Shown here one piece after another: positions 24,384 through 33,029 of a DNA stretch of 64,000 nt. Within the stretch, counting starts at the first letter, position 1. Every line of letters starts with the position of its first letter. Under the pieces are notes generated by a model. That model saw only the letters and a list, made by a program, of their open reading frames with translations, was not told the origin of the DNA and ran no database searches. The DNA is from Bacteroidia bacterium (GTDB taxonomy: Bacteria; Bacteroidota; Bacteroidia; Cytophagales; Cyclobacteriaceae), in the NCBI GenBank assembly GCA_030425425.1, contig JAUIAO010000007.1:1-64000 (forward strand), in the 5' to 3' direction. Position numbers and translations under genes: made by a program.

Positions 24384-26777
24384 TTAATTTCTAAGCGGTT
24401 TTCCCTTGAACAAAATACTCTGGATTCTTTCCAATGTTTTAGGTTCTCCGCATAGACTCAAGAAAGCTTCTCTTTCGAGATCCAATAAATACTGTTCTGA
24501 AACTTTTGCTGGTGCAGTCAAATCCCCACCACTCATCACAAACGCCAGTTTTCTGGCAATTTTTGCATCATGCACAGAAATGTAGTTTCCATAGAGCATT
24601 CCGGTAATTCCTGCTTCAAACATTGCCATGCTGGATCTACCCAAAACCTTGATGTCATTTCTCATCGTTGGCTGGGTATAGCCAGCCTCTGAAAGTTGGA
24701 TCACTTTGCTTTTAGCATCAGCCAAAAGTCTACTTCTATTTAGTGTAATGCTATCGGAATCTCTGACGATATCCATGCCTTTTGCTTCATAAGCAGAAGT
24801 AGCCACTTTCGCAGTAGCGATGTTCATGAAATATTCTTGCAGAACATTTAATTCCGGATCATTAGGTTTGAATTGATCTGCTGCTCTGAGCGTCAATTCT
24901 TTTGTACCTCCACCACCAGGTATCACACCAACACCAAATTCTACCAATCCGATGTATGTTTCGGCGTGTGCTTGAATGGCATCACAATGAAGTGATAATT
25001 CACAGCCGCCACCGAGTGCCAGTCCCGAAGTAGCTGCCACAACTGGTACCGAAGAAAATCTCGCACGTGTCATAGTATTCTGGAATTGGCGAATCATTAA
25101 GTCGATCTCATCAAATTCCTGATCCACGGCAAACATGAAAAGCATGGCCAGATTGGCTCCTGCCGAAAAATTCTGACTTTCATTACCAACTACTACTCCT
25201 CGATAATCCTTCTCAGCCATGGTGATTGCTGTATTGATACCTTCGATTACTTCCGCACCGATGGAATTCATCTTAGTATGGAATTCGAGATTGATGACAC
25301 CATCACCAATATCATATATCGTTGCACCATCATTGCTCCAGACCACATTGTCTTTGTAAGCATCCAGGTAAACAAGACCTTCAGTTCCGGGAACTACCTT
25401 GTAAGATTTAGTTGGGATATCCCAATAGTGCTTTTTACCATTTTCGAATTTGTAGAATGAGTCACCATTTTGGAGCATTTCTTCTACCCAAGGTGCTGGT
25501 GACAGATCCATTTCTTTCATTTTGGCTACACATTCTTTTACTCCCATGGCATCCCATGTAGCGAATGGACCAATTTCCCAGCCAAATCCAGCAGCAACTG
25601 CCTGATCTATTCTGTACAATTCATCAGCAACTTCCGGAATTCTCAGCGTACAGTATCTGAACATGTCAAAGAATGTAGCGCGGTAGAAATCTCCCTCTCT
25701 TCCTGATTCATTAATGGCGAGTTTCAGTCTCTTTTTGAGATCTTCTTCATTTTTGGTTTTATCCAAAATATCCAGTTTCACCTTAGATTTGGATTGATAC
25801 TCCATTGTCTGGAGATCCAATTCTAAAATTTCCTTCTTTCCATCAGCGACTACTTTTTTGTAATAGCCCTGCTTGGTTTTATCTCCCCACCATTTTTTAT
25901 CGTAAAGTTCCTGAACAATTCTCGGTAATTTGAAAGTATCACGAGATTCGTCATTCGGTAGTCCTTCATAAAGACCTGCTGCCACTTTTACTGCCGTATC
26001 TAGTCCGACCACATCCATTGTACGGAAAGTCGCTGATTTTGGACGACCGATCACCGGACCAGTGAGTTTATCCACTTCATTGACGGAAAGTCCCATTTGT
26101 TCAATGGTGTGCATCCCGGACATGATCGCATATATTCCGATTCTATTGGCAATGAAAGCTGGGGTGTCTTTGCAAAGCACAGTCTCTTTCCCAAGGAATA
26201 GATCTCCATATTGCATGAAGAAATCAACTACTTCTGGATCTGTCTTGGTTGTAGGAATGATTTCCAGAAGTTTCAGATATCTCGGGGGATTAAAAAAGTG
26301 CGTTCCGCAGAAATGTTTCTGAAAATCTTCACTTCTGCCATCCATCATCAGATGAATTGGAATACCAGATGTATTGGATGAAATTAATGTGCCGGGTTTT
26401 CTGAATTGCTCCACTCGCTCGAAGAGCGATTTTTTGATTTCGAGATTTTCTACTATGGCCTCAATTACCCAATCGCATTCTGCGATTTTCTGTAAATCAT
26501 CATCAAAATTTCCTGTAGTAATCTGTTTAGCTACATCTTGATGATACACCGGTGATGGCTTTGATTTCAGTACGTTTTTCAAAGACTCATTAACTATTTT
26601 GTTCTTGACTATGTTTGAGTCAAGCGATAATCCTTTGGCTTTTTCTGCATCGGATAGTTCTTTGGGGCTGATGTCTAGAAGCAATACTTCCAGACCAATG
26701 TTTGCGAAATGGCAGGCAATCCGGGATCCCATAATCCCTGATCCTAGCACTGCCGCTTTCTTAATGTTTCGTTTCAT
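24384..26777 (-). CDS. fadN: 3-hydroxyacyl-CoA dehydrogenase / enoyl-CoA hydratase
   Basis: 797 residues. The N-terminal Rossmann domain starts AAVLGSGIMGSRIACHFANIG (about 8-28) and is followed by the HCDH helical domain (about 190-430). The C-terminal half is a crotonase domain with GLALGGGCELSLHCD (oxyanion loop) and GVGVIPGGGGTKEL (catalytic Glu region). The order dehydrogenase-then-hydratase is that of B. subtilis FadN, the reverse of E. coli FadB. Catalyses hydration and NAD-dependent oxidation in beta-oxidation. Its start overlaps the marR stop by 17 bp, so it is translationally coupled to its probable regulator. Confidence 0.93.
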   Translation of the reverse strand: MKRNIKKAAVLGSGIMGSRIACHFANIGLEVLLLDISPKELSDAEKAKGLSLDSNIVKNKIVNESLKNVLKSKPSPVYHQDVAKQITTGNFDDDLQKIAECDWVIEAIVENLEIKKSLFERVEQFRKPGTLISSNTSGIPIHLMMDGRSEDFQKHFCGTHFFNPPRYLKLLEIIPTTKTDPEVVDFFMQYGDLFLGKETVLCKDTPAFIANRIGIYAIMSGMHTIEQMGLSVNEVDKLTGPVIGRPKSATFRTMDVVGLDTAVKVAAGLYEGLPNDESRDTFKLPRIVQELYDKKWWGDKTKQGYYKKVVADGKKEILELDLQTMEYQSKSKVKLDILDKTKNEEDLKKRLKLAINESGREGDFYRATFFDMFRYCTLRIPEVADELYRIDQAVAAGFGWEIGPFATWDAMGVKECVAKMKEMDLSPAPWVEEMLQNGDSFYKFENGKKHYWDIPTKSYKVVPGTEGLVYLDAYKDNVVWSNDGATIYDIGDGVINLEFHTKMNSIGAEVIEGINTAITMAEKDYRGVVVGNESQNFSAGANLAMLFMFAVDQEFDEIDLMIRQFQNTMTRARFSSVPVVAATSGLALGGGCELSLHCDAIQAHAETYIGLVEFGVGVIPGGGGTKELTLRAADQFKPNDPELNVLQEYFMNIATAKVATSAYEAKGMDIVRDSDSITLNRSRLLADAKSKVIQLSEAGYTQPTMRNDIKVLGRSSMAMFEAGITGMLYGNYISVHDAKIARKLAFVMSGGDLTAPAKVSEQYLLDLEREAFLSLCGEPKTLERIQSILFKGKPLRN

Positions 26778-27234
26778 AAATAAAGGCTTCTGCTAGTTTA
26801 TCAAATAGGTTTTTGTTTTCAATTAGATGTGTCACTGTTCTGGTGACTTCAATGAAAGACTTGATATCTTCCTCAGATACTAGTTCTCGGATTTTGGCAT
26901 TGAATTCTTTTACAGCTCTACTGGAAAATGCTCTTTTTTCTTTTCCCAGGTCTGTCAGGTATATTCTTACTGATCTACCATCATTCTCATCTTTTTTCCG
27001 ATAAATCCACTGTTTATCTTCCATGGTTTTGAGCATTCTGGTAAGTGATCTTGCCTCCAGTCCCATCAATGGAGCGATTTTAGTGGCTGGTGTTCCTTCT
27101 TCAATGTCTATATTTAACAAGACAAAACCTGTAGAGGCTGTGACATCAAAATCTGCTCCGTACTGATTGTACATTCTGGATATTGCATGCCAAGCTACTT
27201 TGATGTTGTAATCTATTGTTTCTTCTCTCTTCAT
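26761..27234 (-). CDS. MarR family regulator of the fad operon
   Basis: 157 residues, winged helix: YNQYGADFDVTASTGFVLLNI, recognition helix APLMGLEARSLTRMLKTMED, wing KDENDGRSVRIYLTDLGKEK. First gene of the beta-oxidation operon and overlapping fadN, so a local regulator is likely, probably answering to acyl-CoA (inference). The operon promoter has an exact TATCTTTG -7 element, and a 12-bp palindrome at 27274-27285 just upstream is a good candidate for its operator. Confidence 0.92.
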   Translation of the reverse strand: MKREETIDYNIKVAWHAISRMYNQYGADFDVTASTGFVLLNIDIEEGTPATKIAPLMGLEARSLTRMLKTMEDKQWIYRKKDENDGRSVRIYLTDLGKEKRAFSSRAVKEFNAKIRELVSEEDIKSFIEVTRTVTHLIENKNLFDKLAEAFIYETKH

Positions 27235-27253
27235 TCCGTTCGGTCTATTTGAT

Positions 27254-27285
27254 CAAAGATATATAAAATATGTTATGCATGCATA
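27254..27285 (-). promoter_or_regulatory. fad operon promoter and palindromic operator
   Basis: CAAAGATA (27254-27261) read on the minus strand is TATCTTTG, an exact TAnnTTTG element, giving a leader of only about 13 nt before the marR ATG at 27234. The palindrome TATGCATGCATA (27274-27285) lies between this and the -33 region, where a repressor would block sigma factor. Confidence 0.6.
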
Positions 27286-27317
27286 CTATTTTATTAGGAT
27301 GAGGATTCCATCCTCTA

Positions 27318-27325
27318 TAATTTTG
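27318..27325 (+). promoter_or_regulatory. -7 element for the 27348 gene
   Basis: TAATTTTG is an exact match to TAnnTTTG, 22 bp before the ATG at 27348. Together with the minus-strand element at 27254 it marks this gap as a divergent promoter region. Confidence 0.5.
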
Positions 27326-27347
27326 ATAAGAATCTAACTATTAGCTC

Positions 27348-27890
27348 ATGAGCATTCCTAAAGAATTTCATTCGTTCGAAAACGAAGGTCCTTTTACACA
27401 CTGTCTTGATTGTGGAAGGTCACTGTTGGAAGATGATTGTGAATATGTTATTGAAAAAGCTGTCCGCAATTATCCGGGGTATACTGCCAAGGATGTGATT
27501 TTCGACTATGCGATGTGCATGAACTGTGCAATGGATGTACAGAAAGGAATGTCCGTGGAAAGTCAGGAGAAAATTCAAGAGTATTTCCAATCGAAAGTGG
27601 ATCCTGAGAAAATGAATCAGTCCACAGATGATTATTCGGCTAGTATTTCAAAATGCATGATCAGCGACAAGCCGGCGGATGAATGTACGGAGTACCAGAT
27701 TTTTGCGTTTTGTCTGGGTGATCAGGTACATCCTGCCATGAAACCTTACATGATTAGTGATGATATTCTGGATGAAATCCAGGAGTTGCTATCTCCGGAA
27801 ACGCGCGATGAATTCAATAAATTTTATCAGAAGCATTTCCCTACTTCACCGTATGTGAATGAGCCAGATCCAAGGTTGATTTTGATTTGA
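27348..27890 (+). CDS. cysteine-rich protein of unknown function
   Basis: 180 residues, cytoplasmic. N-terminal CLDCG (about 24-28) and later CMNCA (about 65-70) could form a zinc knuckle. A third Cys-rich stretch is SKCMISDKPADEC. The C-terminal third (PYMISDDILDEIQELLSPETRDEFNKFYQ) is helical and ends RLILI. I do not know the family. A degenerate copy of its last 12 codons occurs 260 bp downstream (28117-28173). Confidence 0.78.
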   Translation: MSIPKEFHSFENEGPFTHCLDCGRSLLEDDCEYVIEKAVRNYPGYTAKDVIFDYAMCMNCAMDVQKGMSVESQEKIQEYFQSKVDPEKMNQSTDDYSASISKCMISDKPADECTEYQIFAFCLGDQVHPAMKPYMISDDILDEIQELLSPETRDEFNKFYQKHFPTSPYVNEPDPRLILI

Positions 27891-27910
27891 GCCACTAGGG
27901 CGTTTTATTA
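27853..27910 (+). repeat. direct repeat, copy 1 (end of 27348 gene)
   Basis: 58 bp covering the last dozen codons, stop codon and some 3' flank of the gene. About three quarters identical to 28117-28173. Confidence 0.7.
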
Positions 27911-27918
27911 ACGGTAAT

Positions 27919-28086
27919 ATGAGAGAATTCGGAAAGACAGATAGAAAATCCGTAATCACCAAGTTTTTGGATTTAATTGTTTCATTGTTCTTCGGAGATA
28001 ATCAATTTGATAATTTAAATAGTCATAATGACAGAATGGACTCCAGAAGGAGAAAAACGATTTTTGATAGATATAAGAATAATTAA
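27919..28086 (+). CDS. 55-residue basic protein
   Basis: ATG-TAA frame: MREFGKTDRKSVITKFLDL, then IVSLFFGDNQFDNL and a basic end (MDSRRRKTIFDRYKNN). There is one short amphipathic helix but no clear membrane segment. It lies between the two copies of the 58-bp direct repeat, 28 bp after the 27348 gene, so it could be read from the same transcript. Coding potential is moderate; no relatives recognised. Confidence 0.4.
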   Translation: MREFGKTDRKSVITKFLDLIVSLFFGDNQFDNLNSHNDRMDSRRRKTIFDRYKNN

Positions 28087-28116
28087 TTAGATCAGATAGT
28101 TTTCTCTCTGCTCAAA

Positions 28117-28173
28117 ATGTGAATAAACAAGATTCAAGGTTGATTTTAATCTAAACCACAGTGGGATTTATTA
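28117..28173 (+). repeat. direct repeat, copy 2 (gene-end remnant)
   Basis: In frame it reads N-VNKQDSRLILI-stop, where copy 1 reads Y-VNEPDPRLILI-stop. The preserved amino acids and stop suggest it was the end of a duplicated gene whose 5' part is gone. Confidence 0.6.
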
Positions 28174-28247
28174 AAATATCCTGTAGAAGAGGGCTTAGCA
28201 AATTCTATTTGATCTAATCTGTTTTGATTATTGGTTTAGACAACTTT

Positions 28248-30053
28248 TCAATTATTCAAATCTCCGCGCAATTTTCGGAATCTCATTCTGGCTTCTGCCG
28301 CATGGCGGCTGCCCGGGTATTTTCGCAGGAATTCCTGATACAATTCTTTGGCATCTTCAATCTGATCAAGATTTTCCTCTTTGATGACTGCTATTTGGAA
28401 AAATGCGTCATCACTCAAAATATCCATCTGACTGAGATCTAATATTTTTTGATAATGATCAATGGCTTCTTCTGGTTTTCCTTCTTCTAAAGCCAATCGT
28501 GCCAGCAACCAATAAATTTCATCAGTAACTTCATGTCCCTGATATTCATCTAGTAGCTTTCTCAATTTTGATTTTGCTTCTGTTTTATGGTTAGTAAAAA
28601 TCAGCAATTCTGCAGATGCAAATTCCTGCATCACCTGATCTGTAGAGTCAAAGGCTGTATTGTCATTGATGAGTAAGCTCATTGCTATGGCATCATTCGA
28701 AATTGTGCGAGTGGTGGCTAATTTTAGAATGTCCAGGTGGCTTTTGGCTAGAGCAAAATTTCCTGTGTAATAATTAAGTTTTGCATTTCGCAATTTAGCC
28801 TCATATGCGATCGGTGATTCTTTATGTGCTTTTTCGACTTGTGAATACAAAAGTGTGGATTCCCAGGGTTCGTCTTTTAGAAGATAGATATCACCGAGAT
28901 CCAATTTTGAATCTGCAACCAGAATTTTCGATGATCTAGGATGATTAATAACAGTTTTTAATATCGATATCGCCGTATCTAATGAATTTAAATAAAAGGC
29001 ATGTAATCTGGCTTCATTTCTGAGCGCTTCCAATGAGGTAATATTCGGTCCTATATCCTGATAGAGCTGAGCATAATCATTAACCAAATTGCGAATAGAC
29101 ACTGTATCTATAGGAAATGTGGTTTTTATTTTTTGTTCTTTTGATCTGATAAGGAGCTGTCGAGCATAATTGTAGTTGGAAGTATTTGGATATTGATCTA
29201 CTACATATTGGTAGATGTCTATGGCATCATCCCATGATTTATTATCAAAAGCAATTCGCGCGATTTTCATAGATTCATCACCCGGGCGTTTATTTCTCTT
29301 GTCCAATGCCCGAGCCTGAATGAAAGCTGCATAGAAATTCTTACGTTGTAATTCCAGCCAAATGAGTAAATCAGAATACATAAATACGTTTGGATTATCC
29401 TGTATTTTATTGATCAAGAGGGTTTCCAGTAAATTTTGATCACTTTCCTCGGTGAGAATATTCTGCAATAAGTTTTTTACATAGTTGACATTTGCCGGAC
29501 GTGATTCTGCGAAATTGACGTACTCATTGAGCATTTCTGATTTTTGATCCAGCGCTCGATAGATTGCTGCCATTTCTAATGAAAAAACAAATTGATTATT
29601 ATTGATTTTTCGCGCCTTTTGATAAAAATTAATTGCTTCCTGATTAAACTGACGATTTGCCAATTGTCTGGCTACCATGGAAAGTTGATATTGGTTTTTG
29701 TCATATTTTTTGAGTAATTCTCTCAAGATTTTATCCTTTTCTTCTGCTTGACTGGTCTGTTGATAATAGTAGATTAGATCTACTTCATATTTGAGATTAT
29801 TGGGAAAGGTTTTAATGACTTTTTTAATGTATCGCTCAGTACTTTTATCATCACCATTCTTGAGTAACAATTCCAGATAATTTGAGTGAATAACCGGAAT
29901 AGCAGATTTATTTTTTTCTAAATCCTTATATAGGCTCAATGCCTTATCAAATTCTCCTTGTTGATAATATTCATTTGCCAGTTTGGCATCATTGGGTTGT
30001 GCCTGGGCAATGATCATGATTATTATCAAAAAACCGGTTAAGAATGTCTTCAT
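28248..30053 (-). CDS. exported tetratricopeptide-repeat protein
   Basis: 601 residues from the ATG at 30053; MKTFLTGFLIIIMIIAQAQ is a good signal peptide, and an earlier in-frame ATG at 30077 would add eight polar residues. The protein is almost entirely helix pairs with TPR spacing: ANEYYQQGEFDKALSLYKDLE at the start, IDIYQYVVDQYPNTSNYNYAR near 275, EAIDHYQKILDL and AKELYQEFLRKYPGSRHAAEA at the end. Periplasmic scaffold of unknown partners. Its upstream side is the AT-rich gap proposed as oriC. Confidence 0.88.
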   Translation of the reverse strand: MKTFLTGFLIIIMIIAQAQPNDAKLANEYYQQGEFDKALSLYKDLEKNKSAIPVIHSNYLELLLKNGDDKSTERYIKKVIKTFPNNLKYEVDLIYYYQQTSQAEEKDKILRELLKKYDKNQYQLSMVARQLANRQFNQEAINFYQKARKINNNQFVFSLEMAAIYRALDQKSEMLNEYVNFAESRPANVNYVKNLLQNILTEESDQNLLETLLINKIQDNPNVFMYSDLLIWLELQRKNFYAAFIQARALDKRNKRPGDESMKIARIAFDNKSWDDAIDIYQYVVDQYPNTSNYNYARQLLIRSKEQKIKTTFPIDTVSIRNLVNDYAQLYQDIGPNITSLEALRNEARLHAFYLNSLDTAISILKTVINHPRSSKILVADSKLDLGDIYLLKDEPWESTLLYSQVEKAHKESPIAYEAKLRNAKLNYYTGNFALAKSHLDILKLATTRTISNDAIAMSLLINDNTAFDSTDQVMQEFASAELLIFTNHKTEAKSKLRKLLDEYQGHEVTDEIYWLLARLALEEGKPEEAIDHYQKILDLSQMDILSDDAFFQIAVIKEENLDQIEDAKELYQEFLRKYPGSRHAAEARMRFRKLRGDLNN

Positions 30054-30059
30054 GTAATT

Positions 30060-30445
30060 GAATCTTGAGTTATCCACGTTTTCCGAAATACTAATTAATA
30101 AAAAATGAAACTTAAAAAATTGTTTTTTCTATTATTAAGGCTGTGGATATGTGGGAAAGTTCTTTGAATTTGAGTTTGTATTTTTGGATTGTTTATTACT
30201 GTTTGATTACTCATATTTTATTCACATTCTTTTTTTGAGTTAAGTCTCTGTATATCATGTAATTATTTTGTGTTGTGTGAGTAAGTGGATATCGTTTATG
30301 CTATCGAATCTGGATTGTGAATATCTGGTTTATCCTTATTACATTATGGATAATTATTCTGATTGTGTGTTTAATTCATCGTTTGTTCTTACTGTGGATA
30401 CCGATTGCTTTTATTAACATGGGTTGCTCTACTTATTAACACATA
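30060..30445. other. candidate replication origin (oriC)
   Basis: A 393-bp gap without genes, very AT-rich. DnaA-box-like 9-mers, compared with TTATCCACA, include TTATCCACG (30070), TGTGGATAT (30142), TTATTCACA (30218), TATGGATAA (30345) and TGTGGATAC (30393), each differing at one base. Weaker ones are at 30284, 30316, 30411 and 30433. Long T/A runs could melt easily. mnmG (gidA) lies 2.6 kb away and two parS sites about 4.5 kb away. In many bacteria oriC lies near gidA. dnaA itself is not in the window. Functional assignment is inference. Confidence 0.6.
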
Positions 30446-30446
30446 T

Positions 30447-32153
30447 TTAAAATGAGATGTTGATTTCTACCTCCCAGTTTGCTCTTAATGTAGTTTCTTC
30501 TTGAAAGAAATAGATGGGCTCTGGTTCTATATTTTGGTTGAAATTTCCGTATGTCCATGTTGAATCATTATCACTATCATGTAATACTCTAAACCAGTAA
30601 TCATCAGGATCTAAATCCTCGAATAGGCATGTTTTGCAATTATATATTTCTCTAATCTTTTGATCGTTTTTCATTAATTGAACATAATAAGATGTTTTAT
30701 CAGTCTCTACGGTCAAGGTAATCTTACCGTATTTACCTGGTTCCTCAAATCTGTATCGAGATTCTATAATGTCTGATGTGTCATTCTCTACAGAGATGAA
30801 GGCTCCCTGTTTAATGAATATGTTGAAGGATTCATTTTTTATTCTGCCTAGATTATTCTGGATTGGTAGATTAACTGAATCTGCCGTTAAACTATCATAA
30901 GGAAACAAGAGTTTTATTGAATCAAGTATATGGTTAATCTCTTCTGGTTCAATTTGAAATGAGAATTGATAATCCATGTGTTGATCATCAAAGTTGGATT
31001 TGGTCTTAGTGATGGGTATATCTGCAAGGGTGTCAATTGCTAAATAAAGAAAATTAGTATCAGCAAGAATTGATGGTTTATTAAGTTGTATGTGATATAA
31101 AGTATTTTGATTAATATATGCGTTATTTTTAGGAAGTAATTTGGAAGTGTAATCTTCGGGTTTTCTTGAAGATTCCTTGAACATAGCAAATACTGTATCA
31201 GTTCTGGAATTCTTTAATGTGTCAAGTGCTGTAATTATAAGACGTGTGCTATCAAATGGACTGGCAAATGGGTAGATTCTTATTACATCTGATTCTCCAA
31301 CGATTTTAGACGGTGTAAATAGATCTAGTTCATTTTTGATTTTATACTCACTGATTTGTTTCGAATAACGAATTTCGAAATTAGTTCCAGAAGGTCTGGA
31401 CGAATTAAAATCGAATTTTGAGGCATCAAAGGATAAAGACTTTAAAGAAATGGAATCAATGTTTTCTTGAGACAGTATAAGTGTGTCATTGTAGAAAGCA
31501 TATGATTCATTTTGCGCTTCAAATAGGAGATTTTTGTTTTCATCTTTGAAAGCAAATATTTTGTATTTCCCAGCTTTGATGTTGTTTATCTGGAAGGTAC
31601 CATCATCTATAGAACTAGTAAAATATGTTGGTTTGTTCTTTTTAAAATCTAGTGTATCAGTGATTTTGTATAAGCCAATTATATATTCAGATGATTCTTT
31701 GTTCGTGAAAAGATCTCGAATTTTCCCATTGATACTTAATGAATCTATGAATGGTCCTGTACTAAATGCTAGTATTAAATTTTCAGAGGGATTTTTTTCG
31801 GTGATATCCGTGATACCATCAAAGAAGTTAAGCGTATAGGTTGTACTATCTTCAAATTCTTCTTCGAATGTAATTGTTATTGTATTCTTTTTAACGAATG
31901 ATTTAAATGTGATTTCCGATAAGGGTGTAATTATGAGATTAGATCTGAGTTTATCAGCTGTTATCTTTTCATCAAATACCAGGATTAATTCTTTAGATGA
32001 AAAGTTTAGTGCTTGGTTTTCCGGGTTTGATTCTACTAATGTTGGTGGAATTGTATCCTTAGCTCCACCTGTGGGTGAGATTGGATTCGCGCAACTGTTG
32101 GTTAGTAGATCAATTATTAGGATGCCAATAATGGCTATAATGAGTTGTTTCAT
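30447..32153 (-). CDS. Ig-like domain lipoprotein
   Basis: 568 residues. The signal ends LLTNSC (lipobox). CANPISPTGGAKDTIPPTLVESNP with DEKITADKL downstream is the standard opening of the Bacteroidota Ig-like (SbsA-type) lipoproteins. A first Ig-like domain of about 100 residues is followed by a carboxypeptidase-regulatory-like segment (ERSINGKIRDLFTNKES..) and further beta modules. Outer-membrane or periplasmic anchored. Stop/start overlap of 4 bp with the methyltransferase upstream. Last gene of the cluster, ending at the proposed oriC. Composition is visibly more AT-rich than at either end of the window. Confidence 0.88.
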   Translation of the reverse strand: MKQLIIAIIGILIIDLLTNSCANPISPTGGAKDTIPPTLVESNPENQALNFSSKELILVFDEKITADKLRSNLIITPLSEITFKSFVKKNTITITFEEEFEDSTTYTLNFFDGITDITEKNPSENLILAFSTGPFIDSLSINGKIRDLFTNKESSEYIIGLYKITDTLDFKKNKPTYFTSSIDDGTFQINNIKAGKYKIFAFKDENKNLLFEAQNESYAFYNDTLILSQENIDSISLKSLSFDASKFDFNSSRPSGTNFEIRYSKQISEYKIKNELDLFTPSKIVGESDVIRIYPFASPFDSTRLIITALDTLKNSRTDTVFAMFKESSRKPEDYTSKLLPKNNAYINQNTLYHIQLNKPSILADTNFLYLAIDTLADIPITKTKSNFDDQHMDYQFSFQIEPEEINHILDSIKLLFPYDSLTADSVNLPIQNNLGRIKNESFNIFIKQGAFISVENDTSDIIESRYRFEEPGKYGKITLTVETDKTSYYVQLMKNDQKIREIYNCKTCLFEDLDPDDYWFRVLHDSDNDSTWTYGNFNQNIEPEPIYFFQEETTLRANWEVEINISF

Positions 32154-33028
32154 TTTTTTTGATAAACGTAAATCAAACTAGAATATTCTCCGGTTGATTT
32201 TGCTTTACGATTTGATTGTAGACCCGTTTTGAAAGCTTTTAATAATGAACCATTGGAGTTGGAATATTTCTCACTTAGTAGAGAAACGTAGAATGAATCA
32301 AATTTCATAGGTAGAGTCTCCAATAGTTCAAATTTATTTTTAATTAGTAGACTATTTATAGACGTTTGTGAAAAATGATACAGATGTCTTGGTACGTCAT
32401 AGGCTGCCCACTTTTCTTTGTAGTGTTCTGCATCGTAACTATTGATATTAGGAACGGCTATAATAAATAGCCCATCTGATTCTAATAATTTTCTCAGTGA
32501 TTTTATGGTTGGTTTTAGTCTATGTACATGTTCTATTACGTGCCAAGCAGTTATAATATCGAATTTGTTTTCTTTTTGAAGAGCTTCAAAACTTTTAATA
32601 AATTTAATTTTGTTTGAATATTCTGAGTGGTCTACTTCTTCGGATGGTTCAAAACCTGTAACCTCATAGTTGGATTGAATCATTTTATTTGCGAAAACTC
32701 CTGGGCCACATCCATAGTCTAAAATTCTTTTTTTGGTGGAAAATCGTTTGACAATACTAAGCTTCTGACTTAGTGTATAATTACGTATTATTTTATAAAG
32801 GGTGTTAGTAAGATTATTTGCCTTGTTTGTATGGGATATATAGTTCTCATGTTGGTAATATTTACCAATGTTTTGTTCATCTGGTCTTGGATTGGTAAAA
32901 ACTAGAGTACACTTGGCACATTCGACTAGTGCAAAGCTTTCCTTAGATGCCGCATGATCTTGGCATATAATTCTGTTTTTAAACAATGTGTGACCACATG
33001 CTGGACAATGATCGAGTTTTTCGTACAT
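32150..33028 (-). CDS. SAM-dependent methyltransferase with zinc-ribbon N-terminus
   Basis: 292 residues. An N-terminal CPACGH and CAKC form a zinc ribbon (residues about 8-40). Then the class I methyltransferase fold: ILDYGCGPGVFANKM is motif I (SAM binding, about 106-120), VTGFEPSEE motif II, and DIITAWHVIEHVH the motif IV region. This is the Methyltransf_23 type associated with surface-polysaccharide or small-molecule methylation; substrate not readable. 1 bp after mnmG's stop and 4 bp overlap with the lipoprotein gene downstream. Confidence 0.9.
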   Translation of the reverse strand: MYEKLDHCPACGHTLFKNRIICQDHAASKESFALVECAKCTLVFTNPRPDEQNIGKYYQHENYISHTNKANNLTNTLYKIIRNYTLSQKLSIVKRFSTKKRILDYGCGPGVFANKMIQSNYEVTGFEPSEEVDHSEYSNKIKFIKSFEALQKENKFDIITAWHVIEHVHRLKPTIKSLRKLLESDGLFIIAVPNINSYDAEHYKEKWAAYDVPRHLYHFSQTSINSLLIKNKFELLETLPMKFDSFYVSLLSEKYSNSNGSLLKAFKTGLQSNRKAKSTGEYSSLIYVYQKK

Positions 33029-33029
33029 T

